A stretch of DNA of 55,823 bases from Bacillus xiamenensis (lineage in GTDB: Bacteria; Bacillota; Bacilli; Bacillales; Bacillaceae). Each line of letters begins with the position of its first letter. Position 1 is the first letter of the stretch. The stretch spans positions 1-55,823 of the forward strand of contig NZ_AMSH01000015.1 in NCBI RefSeq assembly GCF_000300535.1, read 5' to 3'. Of this stretch, positions 26,023 to 34,477 are shown piece after piece. The notes under the pieces were generated by a model. It ran no database searches. It was not told where the DNA came from and was given only the letters and a program-made list of their open reading frames with translations. The translations under genes were made by a program, and so were the position numbers.

Positions 26023-26579
26023 CTAAATGACTTGTGGCCGTTCATCAGTGGACAAAATAGCAAACAAATCATGATCTTTCCACTCTCCATTGATCTTTAC
26101 ATTTTGTCTAGACAGACCTTCTTTTTGAAAGCCAGATTTTTCAAGAACTCGTATGGAGCCGAGATGATGAGGCTGAACACCGGCCTCAATTCTGTGAAGA
26201 TCCAGTACTTGAAATGCCTCATCCAGCATGAGTGCAATGGCTCTAGTCGTGTAGCCTTTTCCATTTTGTTTTTGATCAAGGCCATATCAAAGCCAGGCAC
26301 TTTGAAGGACGTTTCTGACAACACCAGACAGTGTCATCGTTCCGATTAGCTGATTCGATTCACAGTGAAAAATTCCTTTTGCATACGTTTCGGCTTTGTT
26401 GCGGCCTTGCTGACAGGTCTGAATTCGTTTAATTGTTCGGAGATGGTGTAAAATTTCTCCTGCCTAAGTGGAGTAAATGGCTGAAAGAACGCACGATGTT
26501 CATATTCAAGTGTTGTCAGTGCTTCAACATCGCTCTCTATGAGGTCTCTTAAACAGATGGATAAGTAGTTCGCCTCCAT
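26023..26579 (-). pseudogene. RimJ/RimL-type GNAT acetyltransferase pseudogene
   Basis: The gene starts properly at ATG 26579 behind AAAGGGG and encodes a RimJ/RimL-like N terminus (LRDLIESDVEAL). Near 26420 the reading frame is lost by what looks like a one-base deletion: the expected continuation LNRIQTCQQGRNKAETYAKG is found in the next frame. That second frame then carries an in-frame TGA near 26299, in a context where WLGYGLDQ is expected (TGA in place of GGA). After it comes an intact C terminus (GKGYTTRAIALMLDEAF, RIEAGVQPHHLGSIRVLEKSGF) down to 26023. Two independent lesions make a sequencing error unlikely. The intact form would N-acetylate an alpha-amino group or small molecule. Confidence 0.85.
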
Positions 26580-26615
26580 GTCATTCCCCTTTCTTGTCTA
26601 TCTCCTCAGCATTCA

Positions 26616-26653
26616 CTAAAAAACACTACCCCATAAGAAAGGTAGTGTTTTTA
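26616..26653 (-). terminator. Terminator of the proHJA operon
   Basis: A perfect 12-bp inverted repeat (AAAAACACTACC / GGTAGTGTTTTT) with a 10-base loop just after proA. The T-run is on both strands, so it is probably bidirectional. Confidence 0.88.
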
Positions 26654-26663
26654 GCATTCGTTC

Positions 26664-27932
26664 TCAGTTTCTAATTTGACCATCACCAGATAGAAGCAGC
26701 TTTGTTGTTGTGAGTGCAGGAAGTCCCATTGGTCCTCTTGCATGCAACTTTTGAGTAGAGATGCCAATTTCAGCCCCATATCCGAGTGCGCCGCCATCTG
26801 TAAAGCGAGTGGATGCGTTATGGTAAACGGCCGCTGCATCGACTTCGTTTAGAAACGTCAGTGCGTTTTTTTCATCCTCTGTTACGATGGCCTCTGAATG
26901 TTTTGTGCCGTACTGATCAATATGGCAAATTGCGTCCTCAATAGAATCAACGACTTTCACCGCAAGATCAAGACTTAAATACTCATCTGTAAAGTCCACT
27001 TCTTCAGCAGGAACCGCATTTGAAAAGAAGGCTTGTGCTTCTTGATCGCCATGTACTGTCACATGATGCTGAAGCAGTGCTTCATTCAATTTAGCTCCAT
27101 TCTCTTTCAGCCAATCGCGATGAACGATCAAGGTCTCAAGTGCATTACAAACAGCTGGGCGATTCGTTTTCGCATTGATCACAATCTCAATGGCTTTCTT
27201 CACGTTCGCTGTTTGATCAATAAAGACATGGCAGTTCCCTGTTCCTGTTTCAAGGACTGGAATGGTGGATTCTTCCACAACTGTTTGAATTAATGACGCA
27301 CCGCCTCGCGGAATCAGGACATCGATCCATTCCTTTAAGTGGAACATCGCTTGAACCGATGAGCGGTCTGTTTGTTCGATAAACTGTACCGCATCACGAG
27401 GAATCTTTGTTTCATCCAAGGCTTCATGAATGACGCTTACGATCGCTTTGTTGGAAGAAATAGCGGAGGAACCGCCTTTTAAAATCACTGAGTTGCCTGC
27501 TTTTAAAGCAAGTCCTGCTGCATCGACAGTGACATTCGGTCTCGCTTCATAGATCATGCCGATCACGCCGAGCGGTACTCTTCGGCTTTTCACATGTAAG
27601 CCATTTTCAAGAGTCCATTCATCCAATATTTCTCCAACAGGATCTGTTAATCTCGTCACAAGCCGCAAACTTTCAGCAAACTCATGAATTCTTTTTTCAT
27701 TTAACATTAAACGATCCATTAAGGCATCTGAGAAGCCCTTTTCTTTTCCTGCATCTAAATCCTTTTGATTTTCCTGTAAAATGAAGCTGCTTTTCTGTTC
27801 TAATGCTTCTGCTATTTTGAGCAGCGCCTCATTCTTTTCCTCTGTTTGAAGTAACCCTAGTTTTTTTGATACGTGCTTTGCTTTTTTCGCTTTTTCTTTG
27901 ACCGATGTGACAACTTCAGCTGTCAGTGTCAT
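26664..27932 (-). CDS. proA: Glutamate-5-semialdehyde dehydrogenase (gamma-glutamyl phosphate reductase)
   Basis: A 422-residue cytoplasmic enzyme that reduces gamma-glutamyl phosphate to glutamate-5-semialdehyde with NADPH, the second step of proline synthesis. It belongs to the ALDH superfamily. Visible signatures are the conserved N-terminal kinking region, EARPNVTVDAAGLALKAGN, the GGSSAI loop, the catalytic Cys in RPAVCNALETL, and the C-terminal LGYGAEIGISTQKLHARGPMG block. AGGGAGGA precedes the ATG. It is the last gene of the proH-proJ-proA transcript, 18 bases after proJ. In B. subtilis proA lies with proB elsewhere; this third gene in a proHJ operon resembles the proAA of B. licheniformis. 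Confidence 0.94.
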   Translation of the reverse strand: MTLTAEVVTSVKEKAKKAKHVSKKLGLLQTEEKNEALLKIAEALEQKSSFILQENQKDLDAGKEKGFSDALMDRLMLNEKRIHEFAESLRLVTRLTDPVGEILDEWTLENGLHVKSRRVPLGVIGMIYEARPNVTVDAAGLALKAGNSVILKGGSSAISSNKAIVSVIHEALDETKIPRDAVQFIEQTDRSSVQAMFHLKEWIDVLIPRGGASLIQTVVEESTIPVLETGTGNCHVFIDQTANVKKAIEIVINAKTNRPAVCNALETLIVHRDWLKENGAKLNEALLQHHVTVHGDQEAQAFFSNAVPAEEVDFTDEYLSLDLAVKVVDSIEDAICHIDQYGTKHSEAIVTEDEKNALTFLNEVDAAAVYHNASTRFTDGGALGYGAEIGISTQKLHARGPMGLPALTTTKLLLSGDGQIRN

Positions 27933-27950
27933 GAAATTCCTCCCTTATGG

Positions 27951-29069
27951 TTAGCAAACTGGTATTGATAAATCTAAATGACAAACAAATGCTTCAAGAT
28001 CGACGACATGCACCACTTCATCTTGTAACAAATCACTGCTCAGTGCGAGTTCGTCAGACGCATAATTGACAATGCCGAGCCCAATTTCTCTTCTATCTTG
28101 ATCTAAAATACGGACAACATCGCCTTTTTTAAACGAACCTTTTACCTCGACAATGCCATCAGATTCAAGGCTTTTCTCGCGGTGCATGAGGTGCTCCTCG
28201 GTTTTCTCTTGAACCACGATCTCACCTTTTGGTCCAGAATGAAAAGCAATCCACTGCTTCTTATAATTCAGCGGAGCTAGGTTTTTATCAGCTGTAAAAT
28301 AAGTGCCGTCCTCTGTCCCATTGATTGCTTTATCTAAAATGTGCGGCGTATCCGCTTTTCCTAAAAAGCCGTTGATACCTGCTGCCATTGAAATTTTAAA
28401 GGCGTCGAGCTTCGATTTCATTCCGCCTGTGCCAACGCTGCTTCCGGCATCTCCAGCAGCTGCTTCAATGTCTTCTGTAATTTCTGTGACCTCAAGAATT
28501 CTCTTTGCATTTGGGTTTGTATGAGGATTATCTTCATACAAGCCATCAATATCAGATAAAATAGCAAGGAAATCCGCATCAATCAGTCCAGCTACTTTTG
28601 CAGACAATGTATCATTATCTCCGAACTTCAAGCGATTGATTGTCACGGTATCATTTTCATTGATAATGGGGATGATGCCCCGATCTAATAATACATTCAT
28701 CGTATTTCGCACATTTTGATACCGGGTTTCATCTGAAAAATCGCTTCTTGTAATTAAGAGCTGTGAAGCAATATAGCCGTGCGATAAAAATAATGTAGAA
28801 TATGATTCCATTAAAAGTCCCTGACCTATTGAGGCAGACGCCTGTTTTTCTGGCAGTGTTTTGGGTCTATCAATAAATCCTAGCTTTCGGTAACCTGCTG
28901 CAACTGCACCAGAAGAAACCAAAATGACTTCGTGTCCTTCATCTTTGAGTTTGACAATTTGATTCACGAGATTTTCTAGTTTTTTTAAACTGATCTCCCC
29001 TTGAAAGCTAGTAAGAGAGCTGCTTCCGATTTTGACAACAATTCGTTTTCTCTCTTTATCTGCGTACAC
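27951..29069 (-). CDS. proJ: Glutamate 5-kinase (osmostress-type, ProJ)
   Basis: A 372-residue enzyme that phosphorylates glutamate to gamma-glutamyl phosphate. The amino-acid kinase domain occupies residues 1 to about 260 (VVKIGSSSLT, VSSGAVAAGYRKLG, INENDTVT, FGDNDTLSA, GTGGMKSKLDA). A PUA domain (EVKGSFKKGDVVRILD) ends the protein. The length fits B. subtilis ProJ (371) better than ProB (365). I call it ProJ because of the position next to gltC, the preceding P5C reductase and the absence of a T-box leader. The kinase itself cannot tell ProJ from ProB with certainty. Confidence 0.9.
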   Translation of the reverse strand: MYADKERKRIVVKIGSSSLTSFQGEISLKKLENLVNQIVKLKDEGHEVILVSSGAVAAGYRKLGFIDRPKTLPEKQASASIGQGLLMESYSTLFLSHGYIASQLLITRSDFSDETRYQNVRNTMNVLLDRGIIPIINENDTVTINRLKFGDNDTLSAKVAGLIDADFLAILSDIDGLYEDNPHTNPNAKRILEVTEITEDIEAAAGDAGSSVGTGGMKSKLDAFKISMAAGINGFLGKADTPHILDKAINGTEDGTYFTADKNLAPLNYKKQWIAFHSGPKGEIVVQEKTEEHLMHREKSLESDGIVEVKGSFKKGDVVRILDQDRREIGLGIVNYASDELALSSDLLQDEVVHVVDLEAFVCHLDLSIPVC

Positions 29070-29096
29070 CTTATCACTCCTGTTTTGAGGCTCTAT

Positions 29097-29933
29097 TTAT
29101 ATCGTTACTTTTTGTTTTTGCTGTTCGCTTATCTCTTTTGATCGATTGGCGGCATGTTTGACGGCCTGCTTCATGGCTTCTCCTCCGCCGAAATGATCTA
29201 ATGCATTTAGTCCTGCAGCAGTTGTTCCATTTGGTGACGTAATTTTTTCTCTAAGGACAGAAGGGTTTTCAGCTGTTTCTTGGAGCATCTTCGCTGCACC
29301 AAGAAGTGTCTGTGTCCCGATTTGGCGAGACATTTCTTTTGATAAACCGGCTTCTTCTCCCGCTTCTTCGATTCTTTCCATTAAGAAATAAAAGTAGGCT
29401 GGCCCGCTTCCGGCAATTCCTGTAAAAATGTCCATTTGCTCTTCCTGAATGGTATAGACTTCTCCCATTTCAGATAGAAGAGCCTGACTCATGCTCACAT
29501 CTTCACTTTTTACATAACGTCCAGCAGATAATGCCGTTGCTGATGCCCCGATGGTACTTGACGTATTTGGCATCACCCTCATGACAGGCTGGCCTTCATG
29601 CAGCATGTCTTCAATATACGATGATTTCACTCCTGCAAGTACAGACAGGATGAGCTGATCTCTCTGAATATGGGGTTTTAATGATTCAAGTGCTGTTTCA
29701 GCATCCTTCGGCTTCATTGCCAGGATCAACATATCCATTTCTTCAAAAGGAAATGAATCCATTGTGGCTGTTTGGATTCCGTAGCGCTTCGTTAATTCAT
29801 TTAATCGCTGCTTATTTTGCCTGTTTGTTGCGTAAATATGGCCTAACGGCATCTGTTCTGATCGCACAATACCTGCAATCATTCCTTCCGCCATCGAACC
29901 TGCTCCAATGAAAGCAACTTTCTTTTGATCAAT
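29097..29933 (-). CDS. proH: Pyrroline-5-carboxylate reductase, apparent ATT start
   Basis: The final enzyme of proline synthesis: NADPH-dependent reduction of P5C to proline. The Rossmann start VAFIGAGSMAEGM lies before the first in-frame ATG (29894), so translation must begin upstream. The frame is open back to a TAA near 29984, yet contains no ATG, GTG or TTG there. The best position is ATT at 29933, nine bases after GGGAGAGG (ATC at 29936 is an alternative), giving about 278 residues beginning (M)IDQKKVAFIG. The C-terminal signature ITSPNGTTAAGLNALD is intact. Non-AUG initiation would keep translation low. First gene of proHJA. Confidence 0.88.
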   Translation of the reverse strand: MDQKKVAFIGAGSMAEGMIAGIVRSEQMPLGHIYATNRQNKQRLNELTKRYGIQTATMDSFPFEEMDMLILAMKPKDAETALESLKPHIQRDQLILSVLAGVKSSYIEDMLHEGQPVMRVMPNTSSTIGASATALSAGRYVKSEDVSMSQALLSEMGEVYTIQEEQMDIFTGIAGSGPAYFYFLMERIEEAGEEAGLSKEMSRQIGTQTLLGAAKMLQETAENPSVLREKITSPNGTTAAGLNALDHFGGGEAMKQAVKHAANRSKEISEQQKQKVTI

Positions 29934-29987
29934 GATATTGATCCTCTCCCTTGTTCGCTTTTTGTTCGTGTTTTTCGCACGTTAGTT

Positions 29988-30015
29988 ATCGTAACATGAT
30001 GAGAAATCGTGTCAA
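29988..30015 (-). promoter_or_regulatory. proH promoter, sigma-A type with imperfect -10
   Basis: The minus strand has a perfect TTGACA (30015-30010), a 16-base spacer and TACGAT (29993-29988). The inferred start near 29981 leaves a leader of only about 48 bases, too short for a T-box. A perfect -35 with short spacer and weak -10 is consistent with a promoter held low until osmotic stress; the regulation is inferred. Confidence 0.65.
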
Positions 30016-30365
30016 GAAAGAGCCGGCGCTTTTCAAAAGTCCCGAATGCACGCTGAACAGCTTGCTGTATGTATGTCAGCTCTGTTTTTCCGAATCAGTA
30101 ATTTAGATCAAAAGAACTATACGTATTTGAATCAAAGTACCCTTTCGTTCGACTGAATTCACCATTTTATTTTTGGTTTCGGTGACTTCAATTCTATTTT
30201 TAAGAAAACGTTATCATTTTTATTGACTGTCTCATTTCCTATGCGATGAATGGGTAAGAATCTTTCGATTAGACTATTGACATATTTTAGAAAACATGTC
30301 CGTTGAAATGCGCTTTTCGTGATGATACCGTGAAAGGGAAATCAAGCGAAAAAGGAGTGTTCATA
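30016..30365. other. Intergenic region before the P450 gene, with a cre-like site
   Basis: About 350 bases, AT-rich, no gene seen. AGAAAACGTTATCA at 30203-30216 matches the cre consensus at 13 of 14 positions (first base differs). TTGACT at 30223-30228 could be a -35, but no good -10 follows at 16-18 bases (ATGAAT at 17). The P450 promoter therefore remains uncertain. Confidence 0.4.
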
Positions 30366-31562
30366 ATGAAAGTGAAAAAAAACTATGTCAATGTCATTCC
30401 AATGAAAGAAATCCGTTCCACTGATGACCTTCTTTTCCCATTCCCTATCTACAATGAATTACGATCGCAAGGTGATATTCGATACGATGAAAGAAGAAAG
30501 TGCTGGGATCTCTTTCGGTATGCGGACATTCAGTCCGTTTTGAAGCAGCCAAAAGTGTTTTCATCACAGCGGGGCAGAAGCACATCTAAAACGAGTATTT
30601 TAACAATGGACCCTCCAAAACATACAAAAATGAGAGCACTCGTCAATAAAGCATTCACGCCAAAAGCGATCAAACAATTAGAAGATCAGATTAAAGACCT
30701 GACACATGATTTATTAAATCAAGTAAAGGATCAACGTACCTTTGATCTTGTTCAGGACCTAGCAGCTCCCCTGCCTGTCATGATCATCGCCGAGCTTCTT
30801 GGTGCAGAGGTGGAAGACCGAGAGCTGATTAAGAAACATTCAGATGCCCTTGTTGCAGGAGCAAAGGATGATTCAAAAGAAGCCATTCAAGCCGTTGTAG
30901 AGATGCAAAAACAAGCAGAAGAAGAACTGTCAGAGTACTTTACGCATTTGATCCAAAAGCGGAAAGAAACGCCTGCCGATGATTTAATCTCCCTTCTCAT
31001 CCAAGCGGAAATTGATGGGGAACATTTAACAGAAAATGAGCTGCTTGGCTTTTGTATTCTCTTACTCGTTGCTGGTAATGAGACGACGACGAATTTAATC
31101 ACAAATGCAGTACGACTGCTAACAGAGCAGCCGCACATTGCAGAATCAGTCCGGCAAGATCCCTCTCTCATTCCTCAATTGACAGAGGAAACACTGCGCT
31201 ATTATCCGCCTGTACAAGCGATTGGGAGAATTGCAGCAGAGGATATTGAGATCGCAGGTTCACACATTAAAAAAGGAGACTATCTCATCAACTGGGTTGC
31301 CTCTGCGAACCGCGATGAACGGAAATTTGAAGATCCAGATACGTTTCGTCTTGACCGGAAATCCAATCCGCATATGAGTTTTGGTTTTGGTATTCATTTT
31401 TGTCTTGGTGCACCTCTCGCCCGGCTTGAGAGTCATATTGCACTTGAGATTTTATTCAATACATTTCAAGAGATCACCTGTGCGGCAGATAAGCTGAAAC
31501 CCATTCAAAGCACGTTTGTTTTTGGGGTAAAAGAATTTCCTGTACAGGTCACCCGTTTTTAA
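30366..31562 (+). CDS. Cytochrome P450 (class I bacterial type)
   Basis: A 398-residue soluble cytochrome P450, a heme-thiolate monooxygenase that needs a separate ferredoxin and reductase. The I-helix oxygen-activation motif appears as AGNETTTN, the K-helix ExxR as EETLR, and the heme loop as FGFGIHFCLGAP with the proximal Cys. The frame opens at 30303, but AAAAAGGAG lies ahead of ATG 30366 (MKVKKNYVNV), which I chose. It resembles CYP109/CYP107-type Bacillus P450s; the substrate could be a fatty acid, steroid or terpenoid. No redox partner is encoded nearby. It stands alone and is closed by a terminator. Confidence 0.9.
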   Translation: MKVKKNYVNVIPMKEIRSTDDLLFPFPIYNELRSQGDIRYDERRKCWDLFRYADIQSVLKQPKVFSSQRGRSTSKTSILTMDPPKHTKMRALVNKAFTPKAIKQLEDQIKDLTHDLLNQVKDQRTFDLVQDLAAPLPVMIIAELLGAEVEDRELIKKHSDALVAGAKDDSKEAIQAVVEMQKQAEEELSEYFTHLIQKRKETPADDLISLLIQAEIDGEHLTENELLGFCILLLVAGNETTTNLITNAVRLLTEQPHIAESVRQDPSLIPQLTEETLRYYPPVQAIGRIAAEDIEIAGSHIKKGDYLINWVASANRDERKFEDPDTFRLDRKSNPHMSFGFGIHFCLGAPLARLESHIALEILFNTFQEITCAADKLKPIQSTFVFGVKEFPVQVTRF

Positions 31563-31588
31563 AAGTCCCTTTGATATGGGGCTTTTTT
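31563..31588 (+). terminator. Terminator after the P450 gene
   Basis: A 7-bp stem (AAGTCCC / GGGGCTT with one G-U pair), an 8-base loop, then six T, immediately after the stop codon. Confidence 0.7.
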
Positions 31589-31679
31589 CATCAGCTTATT
31601 CTTACCTTCCTGCTCCGAACATGCTAAAATAAAGTCCATATCAACGTGATCACGGAATTCGGAAAGGAAGCCAAAACTT

Positions 31680-33722
31680 ATGACCGATTATACAGCTATG
31701 AAAGACGGAATATTCAAATCAGTTTGTTCGTTAGATTGTCCTGATCAATGCGGTCTTTTAATACATAAAGAAAATGGAAAGATCGTCAAAGTTCAAGGAG
31801 ATCCAGACCATCCAGTCACTCAAGGAAACATATGCAATAAAGTGCGGAATGTCACAGCCCGCTTATATGATGAAAAACGGCTGACAACGCCATTAAAACG
31901 TGTAGGTAAAAAAGGGGACGGGCAGTTTGCACCGATTACGTGGAAAGAAGCCATTGAAACCATCCGGCAAAAATGGACAAAGCTGATCGAAGAAAAAGGT
32001 CCGGAAAGCATTTTGCCTTACAGCTTCTATGGGAATATGGGCAATCTCAATGCTGAGGGAATGGACCGCCGCTTTTTCTATCGTCTTGGCTCAAGTCAGC
32101 TAGACCGAACGATCTGTCAGTCAGCAGGAACCACTGGCTATAAATATACAATGGGCGCAAGCATCGGGACCGATCCAGAAGACACCATTCATACGAAACT
32201 ATTTATTTTTTGGGGCATCAATGCCGTGTCGACCAATATGCATCAAATCACCTTGGCACAAAAAGCGAGAAAGCAAGGAGCAAAGATTGTCGTCATCGAT
32301 GTTCACAGAAACCAAACTGGTCGAATGGCTGATTGGTTCATTCCGCTTCGCCCTGGCACTGACAGTGCGCTGGCTCTAGGGATCATGCATATCCTTTTTG
32401 CAGAAAATCGCACAGATCATTCATTTTTAGAAACTTACACGGTCGGCCACAATGAACTTCGCGAGCATGTAAAGCAGTATGATCCAAAAACCGTTGAACA
32501 GATCACAGGTGTCCCTAAAGAAGACATCATCACACTTGCGAGAATGTATGCAGAGACATCGCCATCTCTCATTCGTATTGGAAATGGACTTCAGCATCAT
32601 GATAATGGCGGGATGAGTATAAGAACCATCTCCTGCCTCCCTGCCTTGACGGGGCAATGGCTGCATAAAGGCGGCGGTGCGATGAAATCGAACTCTTCTT
32701 TTCTCAGTTATAATGAAACAGCTCTTCAGCGGCCGGATCTATTAAAAGGCCGTACACCTAGATCATTTAATATGAATCAGCTAGGTAGCGTGCTGACCAG
32801 CGCAGAGCCTTCCATTGATTCTCTTTTTGTCTACTCATGCAACCCAGCTGTTGTCACACCTGAAGCGAATAAAGTAAGAGAAGGTTTGCTGAGAGAAGAC
32901 CTATTTACGGTGGTTCATGATCTATTCATGACAGAGACAGCGGCTTATGCAGATATTGTACTGCCAGCGACATCTGCCTTTGAAAATGAGGATTTCTATA
33001 CTTCATACTGGCATCATTATATTCAAATTCAAGAGCCAGTCATTGAACGCTATGGAGAAAGCAAATCAAACACGGAAGTATTTCGTCTATTAGCTCAGGC
33101 CATGGGCTTTGAAGATGAAGCGTTTCGCGAGACAGATGCTGAACTGATGGAACAAGCCCTTCATCATCCAGAAAATCCGCATTATGCAGATATTTCATAT
33201 CAGGCGCTGAAAGAGAAAAAATGGATCAAAGCAAAACGTGGATCTTTCGAGGAATTAAAGCTCCCTACCCCAAGCGGGAAAATTGAGCTTTACTCTGAAC
33301 AAATGAAAAAAGATGGATATCCAGCACTTCCAACCTATGTACCACTTTATCAGGAAAGTGATTATCCGCTGACGTTTATACCGGGACCAAATCATAATTT
33401 TCTAAATTCCACCTTCTCTCTTCACGAAAAGCATCAAAAGCTTGAAAAATTTCCGAAGCTTCATATGAATGAACAAGATGCAAAAGAGAGACAGATTGAA
33501 GATGGTGACATGGTACGTGTGCTCAATGATCGAGGAGAATGTGAACTTGTCGTGTCAGTCGGCCAAAATGTGTTACCTGGCGTTGTGGTCAGTCAAGGAT
33601 TATGGGCAGATCAGAAAGGCAAAAAACATTTGGTAAATGGTCTCACACCTGATCGTTTGGCAGATATGGGCGGTGGAGCGACGTTCTTTTCTGGCAGAGT
33701 TGAGGTTGAAAAATTGTCATAA
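31680..33722 (+). CDS. yoaE: Molybdopterin-dependent oxidoreductase, YoaE-like
   Basis: A 680-residue DMSO-reductase-family enzyme, the same length as B. subtilis YoaE, a putative formate dehydrogenase-like protein of unknown substrate. The N-terminal [4Fe-4S] ligands are CSLDCPDQC and the fourth Cys in GNICNKV. The molybdopterin core follows (GTDPEDTIHTKLFIFWGINAV, DVHRNQTGRMADWFIPLRPGTD), and the C-terminal molydop-binding domain is intact (RVLNDRGECELVV). No twin-arginine signal is visible, so it is cytoplasmic. AAAGGAAG precedes the ATG, and a TAAAAT -10 lies at 31625-31630 with a poor -35. Monocistronic. Together with nasC it is the second Mo enzyme in the window. Confidence 0.9.
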   Translation: MTDYTAMKDGIFKSVCSLDCPDQCGLLIHKENGKIVKVQGDPDHPVTQGNICNKVRNVTARLYDEKRLTTPLKRVGKKGDGQFAPITWKEAIETIRQKWTKLIEEKGPESILPYSFYGNMGNLNAEGMDRRFFYRLGSSQLDRTICQSAGTTGYKYTMGASIGTDPEDTIHTKLFIFWGINAVSTNMHQITLAQKARKQGAKIVVIDVHRNQTGRMADWFIPLRPGTDSALALGIMHILFAENRTDHSFLETYTVGHNELREHVKQYDPKTVEQITGVPKEDIITLARMYAETSPSLIRIGNGLQHHDNGGMSIRTISCLPALTGQWLHKGGGAMKSNSSFLSYNETALQRPDLLKGRTPRSFNMNQLGSVLTSAEPSIDSLFVYSCNPAVVTPEANKVREGLLREDLFTVVHDLFMTETAAYADIVLPATSAFENEDFYTSYWHHYIQIQEPVIERYGESKSNTEVFRLLAQAMGFEDEAFRETDAELMEQALHHPENPHYADISYQALKEKKWIKAKRGSFEELKLPTPSGKIELYSEQMKKDGYPALPTYVPLYQESDYPLTFIPGPNHNFLNSTFSLHEKHQKLEKFPKLHMNEQDAKERQIEDGDMVRVLNDRGECELVVSVGQNVLPGVVVSQGLWADQKGKKHLVNGLTPDRLADMGGGATFFSGRVEVEKLS

Positions 33723-33781
33723 AAAAGCCAGCAGCCTCGCGGACTGATCCCCGTTTTTGAGACTGGGGTCAACACCACTTT

Positions 33782-33828
33782 ATAAAACAGCCGGTTACCG
33801 AAGCTCTTTCGGTGACTGATTGTTTTAT
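33782..33828 (+). terminator. Long imperfect hairpin after yoaE
   Basis: Outer arms ATAAAACA / TGTTTTAT and inner arms ACCGAA / TTCGGT form an extended stem about 60 bases after the yoaE stop. A smaller hairpin (TGATCCCC / GGGGTCA) precedes it at 33745-33771. Either could end yoaE transcription; the remaining stretch to 33990 shows no gene. Confidence 0.5.
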
Positions 33829-33990
33829 ATCGCTTCTTTTCATTTGTTGCAAAAATGAAGCTGAACCTATTTCCCTTTCGGCTTATCCCGCATACGCGAG
33901 CCACTCATTCATATCCTGCCATGTTTCTTTATATCAGAATATGCATAAGCGCTTCTCTTCTTCCAAAATAAAAGAGAAATCAATTAATGG

Positions 33991-34143
33991 TTGCATTTAG
34001 GCTGGTCCCATGCTATATTAATCAAGCGATGAGCTGAATTGTGTAAGCCGGGTAACACGTCTCTTTGAGACACACACGAATGTGGCGTGTGGTTATTCCG
34101 CCTCAATACGCAAAAGACATCTTCTGTTGAAGATGTCTTTTTT
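33991..34143 (+). ncRNA. Small RNA gene with own promoter and terminator (BsrC position)
   Basis: TTGCAT (33991-33996), a 17-base spacer and TATATT (34014-34019) form a good sigma-A promoter with an inferred start near 34026. About 118 bases later a perfect hairpin (GACATCTTC / GAAGATGTC) and six T end the unit. The transcript has no open reading frame with a ribosome binding site. It contains an internal hairpin (GTCTC tttGAGAC region and CACAC/GTGTG arms). In B. subtilis the small RNA BsrC lies beside csaA; synteny suggests this is its counterpart, but I have not compared sequences. Confidence 0.6.
34112..34143. terminator. Bidirectional terminator shared by the small RNA and csaA
   Basis: A perfect 9-bp stem GACATCTTC / GAAGATGTC, TGTT loop, A-run on the left and T-run on the right. 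It serves the plus-strand RNA and the minus-strand csaA, whose stop is at 34145. Confidence 0.88.
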
Positions 34144-34144
34144 C

Positions 34145-34477
34145 TTACCCTATTTTTGTTCCATTTGCAACCGGCTCATCTGCGGTAAGCAAGACCACGT
34201 CTTCTTTCGACGGCATGCCTCCTAAGACTAGCACTTCAGATTTAAACCCAGCAATTCTTCTTGGCGGGAAATTGACGACTGCCACAATTTGTTTCCCGGT
34301 GAGATTCTCAGCAGTATAACGTTTTGTGAGCTGAGCGCTGGATTGTTTGATCCCAATCTCATCGCCAAAATCAATCTTTAGTTTCAAAGCAGGTACTCTT
34401 GCTTCTGCAAAGAATTCTGCTTCTAATATCGTCCCAACACGAATGTCTAAAGCCAAAAACTGTTCAATATCTGCCAT
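34145..34477 (-). CDS. csaA: tRNA-binding chaperone-like protein CsaA
   Basis: A 110-residue OB-fold protein of the tRNA-binding domain family (the C-terminal MetRS/Trbp111 type). Key segments are ALDIRVGTILEAEFF, LKLKIDFGDEIGIKQSSAQLT, and VVNFPPRRIAGFKSEVLVLG. B. subtilis CsaA (110 residues) was found as a suppressor of an E. coli secA mutation and shows export-related chaperone activity; tRNA binding is the family trait. AAAGGAGAGG precedes the ATG. Monocistronic, convergent with the small RNA. Confidence 0.95.
   Translation of the reverse strand: MADIEQFLALDIRVGTILEAEFFAEARVPALKLKIDFGDEIGIKQSSAQLTKRYTAENLTGKQIVAVVNFPPRRIAGFKSEVLVLGGMPSKEDVVLLTADEPVANGTKIG

Noticed and set aside
30229..30257. 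Possible sigma-B promoter (GTCTCA ... GGGTAA) before the P450 gene
   Set aside because: Spacing of 17 bases is too long for sigma-B (about 12-15) and the -35 is poor.
29941..30300. Possible T-box riboswitch upstream of the proline genes
   Set aside because: The likely transcription start leaves only about 48 leader bases, and no T-box sequence (TGGNACCGCG-like) or specifier stem is visible.
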